Counted from the stretch's first letter, positions 47,313-63,815 are shown. The stretch is DNA of 64,000 nucleotides from Liriodendron chinense (GCA_003013855.2 PVNU02004149.1:62001-126000); one strand, 5' to 3'. The notes: generated by a model from the sequence alone, not told the origin. Made by a program: numbers and translations.

Positions 47313-48919
47313 AGTTATTGGTGATGGATGTGATGAGATGGTTATCGTAAAAAGTAAAAGTGGTAGAATAGGACTCTCTTACGAGAGTTTAAATAAAGTT
47401 TATTAGCTTATAACATAAATATTTGTGGTGAAAGTAGAAATAATATTTTGATGGTCCACTTAGTGATCCCTTCTTGGATCTAAGACGTCCATCATACAGA
47501 GGATTAACACAACAAGTAGTGGGTAAACTCTCGGGTCAAAGGGTCGATGGATGGACACATTATGATTTATGTAAGAGTTACCCTAAATGAACGCTCTAGA
47601 ATGGATATGTAACATCTTAAAATCAGGCCCACCTTTCACAAATCTGAGACCATTATGACATTAGCCTAGAAAAACTGACAAAGTGGTATGAATTTGGGAG
47701 AATTTTGTAGTGTCCACACCCACAATCTAATAAGGACACAAATGATGGTCTAAATGGTGGTAAACACCACAACTTAAAGTGATTAGTTTCTAAAGATAGG
47801 CTTGACCACTTTGAGGTGAGATTAAATCATGACCGTTGAGTGTTGTACGAAGTGTTTCGCACCATTGGTTAGAATGTCCATGGATTGAATAATGGACCGT
47901 TGGGTCGATGAATCTCTTACTGGTTTAAGAGTAATTGATAAAAAATGTGATGGACAGTGAACACACTTCGATTCAAGATTCTGAAAACATGGGGACGTGG
48001 GCCATCTTAGAAAACCTAAAATACCCAAAATCTAGACACACACCGATGTCCATACATAAAGATGGACGGTCCACAACTAAGATAGAAATCTCTCTGTACC
48101 AAACTTCGTAACCATATCCTAAAATTTAGATTTTGAATTGGCACATCGCAACAAATGTGACTTCTGTACTCCTCTGTCTACATGGACATATCTAGGACCT
48201 TATGAGGGAATCTAATGTAATAGGTCACCTAAGTATATGAAAAAGGTCGCCCATGAGTGATTTCACCTTGATTGGTGGTCCACATGGCCCTACGCAGTAA
48301 TTCTTCGATTAAACGGTCTCGGAAGATCATCCAGTGATGAAATTTCACATGGACGGCTAAAATGCTATAATAAAGGTGTGGAGAAAATTCCATAGCTAAC
48401 TGACACACCAATTTAAATAAATCACGGGAGTTCACTTTCACCACTGGTTTGGTGTTAGGACAAGTTTTAATGGCTTGATCGAAGTCCGATGAGAATTTCA
48501 ACGGTCATAAAGGTTCTTCTAAGGATACTCTATAATTCCAACGGAACCAAACTCGATTCGATCAGCTCAATGGGCCATGGTGATTAAAATGAGAATGAAT
48601 GGCCACGATAGAAAGATCTATGATCAGATCTGGGTAGATCAGACTGTATTATTAGATTCTACATGATTTAATCTATCAATCTATGGTTCAGATTAATTCC
48701 ACAGATAATATAAATAATTTAAAATGAATTACTAAAGTTTATGTACATGGAATATGGTTTATAATTCCACTTTTCTATCCAATTATTCCATGAGAAACGT
48801 ACATCAAACATGTTATCAACTTACACACATTAAATTATTATTATTTTAATTTTATAAATTCTAATCCAGATTTTTAAATTAAATAATAAATCATAAAAAA
48901 TCACAGATATTACATTGGC

Positions 48920-50175
48920 CTTGCCAGGTTGGTACTGAAGGTCAAAATGATAATCCTTCAGGAGCTCCATCCAGCGTCTCTGCCTCATGTTCAACTCGGA
49001 CTGCGAGAAGAGGTACTTCAGGCTCTTGTGGTCGGAAAAGAGCTCGAACCTGACCCCATAAAGATAGTGCCTCCACACCTTCAGTGCGAAGACTACCGCT
49101 GCTAACTCCAGATCATGCGTGGGGTATTTCTGCGCATAGACCTTGAGCTGACGAGACACAAATGCCATGGGTCTACCATGCTGCATCAGGACAACACCCA
49201 AACCAATATGCGAGACATCTGTAAAAACCACGAATCCTTCACCCCGGAGGGAAGAGTGAGGACTGGTGTAGAAGTAAGACGGTCCTTCAATTCTGCAAAT
49301 GCTCACTCACAGGCATCACTCCAAATGAATTCATCGCCCTTCCGGGTCAACCTTATCAGCGGGGCTGCAATACGGGAGAAGCCCTCGATGAAACGACGAT
49401 AATAACCTGCTAACCCAAGGAAACTCCGGATTTCGGACGCGTTCGTGGGCTGACCCCATTGACGCACGACATCAATCTTCACCGGATCCACTGCTACTCC
49501 CTGCCTTGTCACAACATGACTGAGAAACTTCACCTCCTCCTGCCAAAACTCGCACTTCTCCAACTTCACATATAGCTGGTGTGCGCGGAGGGTCTGCAAG
49601 GTGATCTTCAGATGTTGCTCATGCTCCTCCTGAGTCCTCGAATAGATCAGAATGTCATCAATGAACACCACAACGAACTGATCAAGGTAGGGACGAAAGA
49701 CCTTGTTCATCAATTGCATGAACATAGCGGGTGCATTGGTCAGTCCGAAGGACATGACTTGGAACTCAAAATGACCGTAACGCGTCCTGAATGTTGTCTT
49801 CGGGATATCCTCCTCCCGGACATGGACCTGATGATAACCGAACCGTAGGTCAATCTTTGAAAAGAACTGCGCCTCCCACAATTGGTCAAATAAATCATCA
49901 ATCCTCGGGAGCTGGTACCTATTCTTAATCGTGACCTTGTTGAGCTCGCGGTAATCCACGCTGAGCCTCAACTAGCCATCCTTCTTCTTCACGAAGAGTA
50001 CCGGCGCTCCCCACGGTGAACTGCTCGGACGGATGAAGCCTAGTTCACGCAACTCGTCCAACTGCTTCTGCAGCTCCCGCAACTCCAATGGTGCCATACG
50101 GTATGGGGCCTTTGAGATAGGCGCGGTACCGGGCATGAGGTCAATCTGAAACTCGGCATGCCGATGAGGTGGCAA
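48920..50175 (-). pseudogene. pol: E3 reverse transcriptase and RNase H
   Basis: RT runs from 50175 leftwards: FQIDLMPGTAPISKAPYRMA, SSPWGAPVLFVKKKDG, VDYRELNKVT, FSKIDLRFGYHQV, SFGLTNAPAMF and catalytic FIDDILIYSR. A stop follows KKDG at 49970, the next 222 codons are open, and a stop after WSDACE (49303) and a frame change precede RNase H: VFTDVSHIGLGVVL (TDAS changed to TDVS), HDLELAAVVFALK, FSDHKSLKYLF, QYQPGKAN. The frame then enters the S1 insertion at 48914. Confidence 0.92.
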
Positions 50176-50187
50176 CCCTGAAATCTC

Positions 50188-50959
50188 TTAAAACACATTC
50201 GAAAAATCGAAAAATACTGGCAACTGGTCGATGCACAAGGCAACCGGCTCCTCTACGGCACACGACATCAAAGATGATAACTGCTCTCCTCTGGGCTCGG
50301 CAAAGAGCTGAAACTGCAGCATGCCTAGTATAAGGAAAGTGACTGTTCTTGCGAAGCAATCCAATACAACGTGATACTCGGCCAGCCAATCCATGCCCAG
50401 GATAACATCAAACTCAGTCATCGGTAAAACAAACAAATCGGTAGGCAAAAAGGTCTCTCCTACCAAGACAGGGCAAGACGAATAGATCAAACTCAAAACT
50501 GCGGTCTTCCCTAAGGGTGTCGATACTGACAAACCCTCGCACATGGATTCTAATGGCAAACCAGTCGATCGGCAGAAATCATCGGATACAAAAGAATGCG
50601 ATGCGCCAAAATCAAACAAAACATGAGCTATGCATGCAGAGACAATGAGTGTACCATCAACGACTCCTCCAGGTGCTTGAGGATCCTGCTGGGCTGTATA
50701 GAACCTGCCCTGAGTCTGCTGGGGATGTGTCTGTCCCCTCTACGGTCGTCGCTGCTGCTGCTGCGGCCTATGCTGCTGCCTCTGCGTTGTGGCTGCTGCT
50801 GCCGCTACTACTGTGGCTGCTGCTGTCTCTGCTGCTGTGGCTGTTGTTGTCTCTGCTGCTGTGGGTCAGGGCACTCATGTCTACGATGCCCTGTCCCTCA
50901 CATCCGTAATAAACACCTGCAAACTGTCTCTGGGATGGTGCTGGAGGTGCTGCTAGTGT
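50188..50959 (-). pseudogene. E3 protease, Q-rich linker and broken zinc knuckle
   Basis: The protease active site reads LFDFGASHSF from 50619; E2 has FDSGAS, so the catalytic DSG has become DFG, a change expected to weaken or abolish activity. MTEFDVILGMDWL follows. Upstream a CAG-rich linker occupies about 50710-50870. At 50905-50945 the zinc knuckle has lost its first Cys (YYGC instead of CYGC) and one base, so the remaining ligands are out of frame. A stop after SNVF separates this from RT. Confidence 0.85.
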
Positions 50960-51801
50960 TACTGGCGGTCGAAAGGATGGACGAACTGGATGCCTCTGTT
51001 GTGCCCGAGTCTGCTGCTTCTGGAAGCTGCTAGAAGGAGCCTTCCTCTTCCCCTTCCGATCTCCGCTCTGGTCACGAATCCGCTGCGCATCGGTCCACTC
51101 TGCCTCATATATCTGGGCCCGCTCACAGCCTCCTCGAACGTAGGAAGCTTGTGTCCCGTGACACGACCACAAAGGCCAAGGAGAAATTCGGTCTCGAATC
51201 GACGGGCCTTCCGCACCTCATCATCCACAAGATACGTCGCAAATCTGGATAGCTCAATGAATCGAGCCTCGTACTGCGACACTGACATATCTCCCTGGAC
51301 CAGTATCTCAAACTCTAGAGCACGCTGCTGGCGAACATGCTCGGGGAAGAACTTCCGGTCAAACCGGTCCACAAAGTCCTCCCACGTCCACTCGAAATCA
51401 AGCTCGGCAGCTTGGGTAACTAATGCCCACCAGTGCTCGGCCTCTCCCTGAAGTAGGAAAATGGCGAGAGGAACTCACTCCTCGGTCGTACATCGCATCG
51501 TAGTAAAGATCTTCTTTACCTCCGATTTCCATCTCTTTGCTGCCACCGGGTCCGACCCGCCCAAGAAACATGTGGGATCCATCCGTCTGAAATCCATCAG
51601 TAGAGAACGAGCACGATCCTAGTCCGATGGGGCAACTGCATCAGATGACCTCCTCTCCTGGTGCTCTACCATGGAGGTCATAATGCGCATCATCTGCTGG
51701 AACTGACCAGCAGTCATAGCTGGAGCTGGAGTTGGGGCTGAGGCTGTCCAGGATGTACCCACACTAGTTGACGGCCTACCGGTGGCTCGCTTTAGTGCCA
51801 T
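50960..51801 (-). pseudogene. gag: E3 gag
   Basis: Starts MALKRATGRPSTSVGTS at 51801, matching the E2 gag. A stop follows 60 codons later (51619). The capsid core is open from 51372: DRFDRKFFPEHVRQQRALEF, VSQYEARFIELSRFATYL, GRVTGHKLPTFEE. One base is lost near 51128, moving EAEWTDAQRIRDQSGDRKG into the next frame; the 17 bases deleted in E2 are present here. Confidence 0.9.
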
Positions 51802-52062
51802 ATCCTACAGAAAAGGACAGGTACCACTTAGCATTGGTACTCTCAAATGCACACACGTTAGGGAACCATATTCGGAAGTTTCTAAGCTCACAATAAGGAA
51901 TCCTATTATAACTATGTTGCAACAGGATCCTAATGTGGGTCGCTAAGTGCATGAGATCGGGATCCTAATCATCCTAAGTTTGCAACAATCATTCAGTTAA
52001 GGGTAGATAATGTAAGGCCATTAGTAGATATGTGATGTTATCAACAGGTATTCCCAAGTTAT

Positions 52063-52074
52063 GCTCTGATACCA
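52063..52074 (-). other. E3 primer binding site
   Basis: gctctgatacca, the reverse complement of TGGTATCAGAGC, five bases inside the 5' LTR edge at 52080. Confidence 0.9.
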
Positions 52075-52079
52075 ACTTC

Positions 52080-56611
<4,532 letters not shown>

Positions 56612-56773
56612 AAAGTGACTAATCTTTGCGATCTGAGTTTACTGTTTTCTCTAAAATGTATTTGATTTCCCTATTGGATATCTCAGCTTGTCCACTTATT
56701 TGTGGGTGATAGGGAGTGCTCACCTTATGATTAACACCATATTTCTTCATTAATGCTTTAAATGGTCGGTTAC
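56612..56773 (-). pseudogene. A3 integrase fragment beyond E3
   Basis: CNRPFKALMKKYGVNHKVS, TPYHPQISGQAEISNREIK and YILEKTVNSDRKD: the part of Athila integrase with the catalytic Glu. It is continuous with 37705-38242 if E3 is removed, and matches 62209-62365 in A5. The Athila sequence stops at 56773. Confidence 0.85.
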
Positions 56774-57339
56774 ACTGCACTAGCGTGACATAAGCATCCA
56801 GTGCAGCACACAGTGGGGCACTTGTTGGCGCTCGAATTTGCACCATGTTAACACAACGTGTGGCGAACCATATACAACAATTCAGACTAAATTCGGGGCC
56901 AGAAAATACCTGAAAAATACCAATGCAATCATGACCAAAACCTTCGAATGATATTTCGAAGTGAAATTGGACATGCATATTGTCATTAAATGATCCGGAA
57001 CACCTAAAAAACCCTTAACTTGCAAGTTTGACTGTCGCGCGGCACATATCTTTACCTGCGTGCCTCGAAATGTATTTTACCTCTGTCTAGAGTTGACTGA
57101 AAAGGTTCAAAAGCCTACAGATACTATTTCAAAGTGAAACTGGACATGCGTATTGCTGCCAAATGATCCGGAACGCCCAAAAACCCTAAACTAGTAAGTT
57201 TGAACATCGTGTGATGCGTGTTTTCATGTGCGCGCTTTCCGGAACAAAGTTCATATACGACGAGCCGACCTGGAGGTTCCAAATTAGGAAGCAACTACCA
57301 AAGTTCACAACATCTGGTCCTCCATACCCCATCCTATTC
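56774..57339. other. Unidentified sequence bridging Athila integrase and gag
   Basis: In place of RT, protease and most of pol stands about 565 bp that I cannot assign. It opens with ctgcact...agtgcag, an inverted pair. It contains a duplicated block with a period of about 172 bp: 'aagtgaaattggacatgc...atgatccggaac' near 56955 and again near 57130. No gene supported; one frame is open through it by chance. Confidence 0.6.
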
Positions 57340-58600
57340 ATTTGATAGGTCCAACTAGAATGCACCCAACATCTCCTCAAGCGTAGCTTTTGGTGTAATT
57401 ATTAGAGATGGGCCTAGTAGATGTTGTGCTTGAGGGTTGTTGGTTGCATTCGTAGTTGGCCCATTCCTCCAACTGAATTTGGGATGGTTCTTTCAACTAG
57501 AATTATATGTGTTTGAGTTTGAAGCACTAAATGGTCGTTGATAATTATTTATGGCATTGGATTGGTCTTGCAAAATTTGCTGAAACACAGGAATTGTGGG
57601 ACAATCCTATGTTTTATACTGATTTCCGGCACAAATTCCACAAATACTATCAACTTCCTTTAGATTAATCGTCTCTCCTTTCTTCAATTCCATGGCCTTA
57701 ACTTTTCTTGTGAGGCTAAGCACACGTGCACTTATGTTGTCTTCTTCTGAGAGGACACAAATTCCTTCTTTTTCCTTTTGTTGGCTTGTCTTGGGATTTG
57801 CCGGTTTAGATGTATCCCAAGACTGTGCATTCTCGGCTAAGACACCAAAGTAATCTCAAGCCTCCTTGGCTTCTTTATTCATGAATTCCCCATTACACAT
57901 CATCTCTACAAATTGACGCATGGGTGAAGTCAGTCCTTCATTAAAAAAGCTTATTATCCGCCAACTTTCGTAGCCATGATGTGGGCATGTATTCAACAAG
58001 TCTTTAAACCTCTCCCAACATTGGAAGGTCTCATCTTCTTTTTTAGCAAAATTCATGATTAAGCGCCTTAGCATGATTGTTTTATGAGTAGGGAAGAACT
58101 TTTTAATGAACTCCCTAGTCATCTCAGTCCATGTACTAATTGATCTAGGCCTTAATGCATGAAGCTAAGCTTTAGCCTTCTCTCTAAGTGAAAAAGGAAA
58201 TAACTTAAGTCGTACAACATCATTTTTTACGTTTGCAAAATGCAACGTAACTATTACCTCATCGAATTCTTTAAGATGTTGATAGGCACTTTCGCTGTCT
58301 AATCCATGAAATTTAGGAAGAAGTTGGATTACTCCCGGTTTAAGATCAATGTTCCCTGCATTGTATGGGAAGATTATCACGAGGGAGTGCTTGCTCTTGC
58401 AGGTTGCAAATAGTTACATAAAGTTTTAGGTCGTTGAACATTCTCAACTTCATTCTTTCCTATTTCTGTTTGATTTTGATTTTGGCCTAGATTTTGATTG
58501 GCCTTAAGATCGTGTTGATTTTCAGCCATAGATTTAGTAAAGATTTGGAAATCTAAATGTTTCTTAGCACGTGGTTCTTTATCTATTCCCTTCACAATTC
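57340..58600 (-). pseudogene. gag: A3 gag (Athila)
   Basis: Reading leftwards from 58520: MAENQHDLKANQNLGQNQNQ, RPKTLCNYLQPARASTPS, then after a frame change IIFPYNAGNIDLKPGVIQLL, FHGLDSESAYQHLKEFDEV, LKLFPFSLREKAKA, TREFIKKFFPTHKT, ETFQCWERFKDLLNTCPHHG and FFNEGLTSPMRQFVE. A degenerate knuckle (CGICAGNQYKT.DCP) lies near 57640, and KATLEEMLGAF near 57370. Stops at about 58165 and 57856 interrupt it. The NLKEFDE-type capsid and the PBS next to it identify Athila. Confidence 0.88.
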
Positions 58601-58826
58601 CTCATTCACTGATTAATCGGTTATTTGAATCCCGAACCCAATGTGACATGCAAATTTCAAAAAAAAATAAAAGAGTAAAAAGTTAGAAAAACCTGATATG
58701 TAGTAACTACTTCAACTCCTAGAATCTCTGCAAACAAAAAACAAAATAAGACAAACTAAGTTAGTAAAAGAATCCTAAAAGTTTCAAATAAAAACTAATT
58801 TCAGAAATTTTGTAACAACCATCAAA
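58601..58826 (-). mobile_element. A3 leader
   Basis: About 225 bp of AT-rich noncoding sequence between the PBS and gag. No ORF seen. Confidence 0.6.
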
Positions 58827-58845
58827 GTCCCCGCTAACGGTGCCA
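58827..58845 (-). other. A3 primer binding site (Athila/Tat type)
   Basis: Reads TGGCACCGTTAGCGGGGAC on the minus strand, two changes from the TGGCGCCGTTGCCGGGGAC typical of Athila/Tat elements, six bases from the LTR edge at 58852. Confidence 0.88.
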
Positions 58846-59835
58846 AAAACTTGTTCGCTTCCCCAAGTGTAGGGTTGTGACATAGTAATAATCTTGGTAA
58901 GACCGAGGTTGATCCATAGGGACTAACTCAAAAATTTACAAAACTACTTCCAAAAGTCTCTAATTGAAATCAAACTAAACAGATTTGATTAATGAATGTA
59001 GATAGGTAATCTGTAACCAAAAGTGAATGTAACAATATAAAAGAAAACTAGGGTGCCAAGGATCCACTTGTAGCAATCCTTAATGTATAATTCGCTGTAC
59101 TTTCTCAATTACACAACTAGAATCGAAATCAAATCCTATCTAGCCGAATGATAGAATGATTAATTTAGCAAAACAATCCAATTCATGTGTTGTTCATAAA
59201 CTTGATTCCCACAATTCAAGTTAGGACTTGAGCACACTCAATTGCGTAGGTCAATCCTAGTTCCAATAGGTTAAGATCATAACCATAATAATCATCGAAC
59301 CCTGTCACAAAGTTTAACTATATTATGATTTGAACTTCATTCAAATCACATGAATAAGCAACACATAAATCAACCTTTCAGAAAAAAGGTAGAACTTTAG
59401 TTTAAAATTCCCACATGAAGATCCAAGTTCTAGAGCGTCTTGAATCCGATTCCTTAGAGCGTACAGGTCTAAATCCATACAAATCAACTAAGAACTAAAA
59501 TAATTCCTCCAAACATCCATGAGTCATCATAAGATTAAGAAAAACTACTTAGAACTTTATTCAAACATCTATAAACCATTGTTCCATCAATAAAATCAAT
59601 CCATGAAACCAATAAATGAATTAAAACATCTAGAATCCACTACAAGCTTCACCTCTTAGTCTTAGCTAAGAGGTTTAGCCAACCATGCTTAAGGAAAACA
59701 TGAAATCAACTAAGAACATGAAAGAAAACTAGAAAGTAAACTAGAAGGAGTTGTAGAACTCCACAATCGTTCGTCTTCGCCTCCCACTGCAATAGATCTC
59801 TTCTAAGTTACCTTAGGAAAGATGTAGAAGTCCCC

Positions 59836-59842
59836 TTTTATA
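59836..59842 (-). promoter_or_regulatory. Shared Athila LTR TATA box
   Basis: ttttata, TATAAAA on the minus strand, about 70-340 bp downstream of the palindrome array in the direction of transcription. Confidence 0.6.
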
Positions 59843-59909
59843 GCACAAATCCATCTTTTGCTTGGAAACTTCTGGAATTGCGTAACTCATTACGCAGCTT
59901 ATGCAAACA

Positions 59910-60180
59910 GGTTCGATTGATCGGAATGTGGTATATGATTGATCGTAGATCCGCCGATTGATCGTAAAAGAGTCCAGAGAGCTGCTATTTCTACCGCTTA
60001 CTCCGATTGATCAGACATGGTTCCGATTGATCGGACAGTTAGTTCCGATTGATCGGAGATGTCTCCGATTGATCGGAATTATGTCCAAAGAGTTCTGGTA
60101 TTTCTGATATGTCCGATGGGTGGTCCAATCGATCGGACATCCATAAAAAACTCCTACGATTAATCAGACACCTATCGGTG
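59910..60180 (-). repeat. CGATTGATCGGA array in the U3 of the shared Athila LTR
   Basis: About eight copies of cgattgatcgga, some back to back (for example at 60003-60080), aligned with the array at 34010-34320. Confidence 0.8.
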
Positions 60181-60436
60181 ATCCATCAGGAATGCTGATT
60201 TCTTCTTTTTCTTCTGCTTTCTCTTCAGATCTTCTTTGTTTGATTTCTTCATCTCCTTCTTCCTTTCCTTGACTCTTCAATGCCACTTTGAAGTGTCTTT
60301 TAACATCCAAATGCTAAGGCCTCTCTCCTATTCCTACAACCACAGAACCATGAATTAAATAGATCTTTAATCGTACAAATTATGCATAGTTTAGTGATGA
60401 AATGGGGTTGGAATAAACACATTTAAGAGCTTAACA

Positions 60437-61660
60437 CACCCCCCCAACCAACATTTTGCTAGTCCCGAGCAAAACATGCGTAAAACAAATCCATCCTCTA
60501 AAACTCAAGTCTCTCTTAAAGACATTCTTCTATAAACTCTAGAGCATATAAGTATAAATTTCAGAGATAATTCAATAATAGAACTTGAAATCTTAAACCC
60601 TCCAAATACAGTAAATATTTCATACAGAATTCTCACTAATTGAATGAAAAATAGAAGATCTAGAATAAGTGTGATCTAATGTGTAAAGTGAATGTTCAAT
60701 TCATGGACTTCAAGGACTACCGTCTTCATAAATCAATCAAACTGAGGATCCAAGGTGTACAGTTTAGAACAAGCCTATGACAAGAAATTGCCTTACCGTT
60801 CCTTCGACGGCTTTCACACTACTTCCCATTTCCAGCTTTGGTTACGGGTAGACCATCCCCTGGTTGGTTAGTAGGTAGCCCTTTTTCGAAATTTCTCAAT
60901 AAATATTCAATAATAACCAAACTTTCTTTTCTTTTCATACACATTAGATATGATTTTTATAAATCCATATCTTTCGTTCTTTTCTTTTATTTTTTTCAAG
61001 ATCAATAGTCAAAGAATCCAAAAGGCTCACTTCGAACTAAAGCAATAATCACGTAATGATAACGACATAAGATAAAAAAATCCTTGCCCCAAATTACACT
61101 TGAACAAGTTGGACAAAACTTCCCTGGCTCGGTTCCTCAACACCTTAAATCACAGTCTAATCAATCCACAAATCTAGTAATCCCCTCCATCATGAAAATC
61201 GTGTAATGTGAGCTAGACTTAAAATGTTCAAAATTTCTATCAATCATTCACTAAGGGAATTCGTACAGAAATCTATTATATTTGAAATAATTCAAGGATT
61301 TCAAAGTGAAAATATTTCATCTCTCATCCTTTTATACTCATATTATCCAAAGTACATAGAAACAATGTTTTCCAAGAGAATTTTAAAATTTCAAAGAGTT
61401 AATCCTACATGATTGCTCAAAATGTATAAAATACTAGAAAGATGAAATCTCACCCCCCAACCGAACCTTACATTATCCTCGATGTAGCAAGATATGAATG
61501 CAAGGATAACATGAGTGCAATGACAAAAAAATAAGAGTGAGGAATAATAGTACCTGAGAGAGCAAAAGTTGGAAATCTACCCCCTTTAAACAAACCTACA
61601 AATAACGCAAAAAGCAACTAAATCATAATCTTAAACTACTCTATACCTCCCTCAGACTAG
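60437..61660 (-). mobile_element. A5 3' noncoding tail
   Basis: Runs from polypurine tract (caccccccccaacc, reversed) to the integrase stop. It corresponds to the tails of A1 and A3, with the invariant block at 60789-60820. Positions about 60990-61100 hold extra sequence not found in A3. No gene seen. Confidence 0.78.
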
Positions 61661-61664
61661 GAGA

Positions 61665-62959
61665 TCAAGTGTCCTGATGTACAGGATTAGACAGAGGTAT
61701 GGACATACCTTCTAAGGGAAAGTTCTCAAAGAACAGTTTTAGACGTTGACCATTAGCTTTAAAGATGTTACTGTTCCTTAGATTCAACAACTCTACAGTC
61801 CCATATGGATAAACAGTTTTGACAATAAAGGGACCAGTCCATCGAGATCTTAATTTTCCCAAAAATAAATGTAGCCAAGAATTATACATAAGGACTTTTT
61901 TTTATTAATCATGAAAGTCTTACGAAGGATGTTCTTATCATGGAACACCTTCGTCTTGTCCTTATAAATTCTCACATTCTCATATGCCTCATTCCGGAGT
62001 TCTGCAAGTTCGTTTAATTGAAGCTTGAGCAGCGAGCTTTCCTTGTTAGAATCAAAATTCATCTTCTTTATCGCCCAATATGCCCTATGTTCCAACTCTA
62101 CAGGCAAGTGACAAGCTTTCCCATAGACAAGTCTATAGGGAGACATTCCAATGGGGGTCTTGAAAGCTGTATAGTAAGCTCAGAGCGCATCGGTAAGTCA
62201 AAGCGACTAATCCTTGCGATCGGGGTTTACTGTTTTCTCTAAAATATGTTTGATTTCCCTGTTGGATATCTCAGCTTGTCCACTTGTTTGTGGGTGATAG
62301 GGAGTGCTCACCTTATGATTAACACCTTATTTCTTCATTAAAGCTTCAAATGGTCGGTTACAAAAGTGAGACCCTCCATCACTAATAATGACTCTAGGTG
62401 TTTCAAACTGGGGAAAAAATGTTTTCTTTTAAAAATCTAATGACTGTTTATGGTCATTGTTCCAGCATGATATCACCTCGACCCATTTTAAAACATAATC
62501 AACGGCAAGCAAAATATACAAATTTTCAAAAGAAGATGGGAACGGGCCCATGAAATCAATACCCCAACAATAAAAAATTTCGATTGGTAAGATGAGATTG
62601 AGTGGCATCATATTCCTATGGGATATTCCTCCTAATTTCTGACAAGGCTCACAAGCCTTACAAAAGTCATGAGTATCTTTGAACGTGGTGGGCCAATAGA
62701 ACCCACATTGTAGAATTATAGCTATGGTCTTTTTAGCCGAAAAGTGGCCACCATAGTCCTGGGAGTGACAGAAGAAGATAATACTGTGTTGCTCATCATC
62801 CGAAATATATCTCCTTATGATTTGATTGGGACAGTACTTGAACAAGTACGGGTCGTCCCACAGGAATTTTCTTACCTTGTTGAAAAACTTATCCTTATCT
62901 TGCTTTTTCCAATGTGTCGAGATTATACATGTAGCAAGATAGTTAGCAATGTTCGCATA
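61665..62959 (-). pseudogene. A5 integrase (Athila)
   Basis: Leftwards from 62959: YANIANYLATCIISTHWKKQ and FLWDDPYLFKYCPNQIIRR link RNase H to integrase; HSQDYGGHFSAKKT ... CKACEPCQKLG is the HHCC domain; GIDFMGPFPSSF has the first catalytic Asp; the ISDGGSHF region near 62370 the second; SGQAEISN near 62290 the Glu. MSPYRLVYGKACHLPVELEH (62146) leads to the C-terminal end ...NPVHQDT at 61665. Stops in the core near 62429 and 62160-62210 and an extended T run near 61899 break the frame. Confidence 0.9.
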
Positions 62960-63189
62960 CCATGTGTTAACGTCAGATTTTGTAATAGGATCCTCCGGTC
63001 GTTCACCTTCTTTCCAACAGGGATTTCTTCCGCCGGACCTGTAAGAAGACAGAAAGCAACTAGGGGTGGCTGGTGTCCAGCCGTTAGCCCTCCGATGCTT
63101 AAGTCAGGCAAAGCAAGAAGAAGAATATCCAAGCAAAACGAGGCTAGAGATTGAATATTGTGTACCTGTATCTTAATGAAGTCTTCTCC

Positions 63190-63196
63190 TTATATA
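63190..63196 (-). promoter_or_regulatory. T2 LTR TATA box
   Basis: ttatata read as TATATAA followed by ggagaagac on the minus strand, at a normal LTR promoter position. Confidence 0.5.
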
Positions 63197-63540
63197 GATC
63201 TGAAATGATCCAATCTGTTACGCAAGATATCGAGATCCCGCTGATTTCGTGCAAGATACTGAGATTCCGCTGATTTCGTGCAAGATACTGAGATCCCTTT
63301 AGACTCGGAACCACTGAAGAAGATAAGCCCAATCTCGGCCTATACGGGCTGCTGGTACTTGAGGGCTGAGAGATGTCACTACAGAAGAAGCTGTTCGCAT
63401 GTTGGAAGATGGTCGCGAGTCCAAGTGCCCGCTCATTTAGATACGATACCTTTCAACAACTTGTGAGAAGGTATGCTCGCAGGGAAAATACATACTCTCG
63501 AAGCTTTGGTAATCGAGCATCGTTTTTCCTAATATGAGAG

Positions 63541-63815
63541 TCGCGAACAAACGTTCTCGATAGTCGGATAGACATGCTCGCGGGGTCGGCGCATCATCAG
63601 AATGTACGAGTCGCGAACAGACGTGCTCGATAGTCGGATAACGGTACTCGCGAGGTCGGAGTATCTTCAGAATATGCGAGTCGCGGGCAGACGTGCTCGA
63701 TAGTCGGATAAAGGTACTCGCGAGGTCGGAGTATCTTCAGAATATGCGAGTCGCGAACAAACTTTCTCAATAGTCGAATAGAGGCGCTCACGAAACCTGG
63801 ATATCATGAAGATAA
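63541..63815. repeat. 70-bp tandem repeat in T2
   Basis: Copies start at 63541, 63611, 63681 and 63751 with the word tcgcgaacag or variants. Each contains ctcgatagtcggata, ctcgcgaggtcgg and cttcagaat. The middle copies are nearly identical; the outer ones have drifted. It lies upstream of the TATA box in the direction of LTR transcription. Confidence 0.9.

Larger units (their letters stand above)
44612..48914 (-). mobile_element. S1: 4.3-kb solo LTR inside the E3 pol
   Basis: TGTAACGCCCC to ...gatattaca, flanked by TTAGC (44607-44611) and TTGGC (48915-48919), one mismatch apart, and splitting the RNase H motif PGKANVVADALS. On the minus strand it ends ggggcgttaca, as the Tekay LTRs end ggggcgtgaca, and it has diverged module words (for example 'gtggggcccacgaatt' and a GACGCT/AGCGTC joint near 46745-46770). 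No PBS, gag or pol inside, so it is a solo LTR of a related family. Short ORFs in it have no recognisable products. Confidence 0.8.
58852..60436 (-). mobile_element. Shared Athila LTR: 5' LTR of A3 and 3' LTR of A5
   Basis: TGTTCGCTTCCCC to gagcttaaca, 1585 bp, matching 32973-34528. On its left is a PBS, as for a 5' LTR; on its right a polypurine tract (60437 onward, reversed), as for a 3' LTR. TATA (TATAAAA, minus) is at 59836-59842. Confidence 0.9.

Noticed and set aside
44612..48914. S1 as a complete non-autonomous element with its own short LTRs
   Set aside because: I found no inner LTR edges, PBS or PPT; only the outer TG...CA and target duplication are supported.
50596..51033. Plus-strand Cys/Leu-rich ORFs opposite E3 gag-pol
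   Set aside because: They are the complement of the CAG-rich glutamine linker and have no independent support.
57186..57380. Small ORF MRRCWVHSSWTYQMNRMGY as a gene
   Set aside because: It overlaps the end of Athila gag in another frame and the unassigned bridge; no domain and no promoter.
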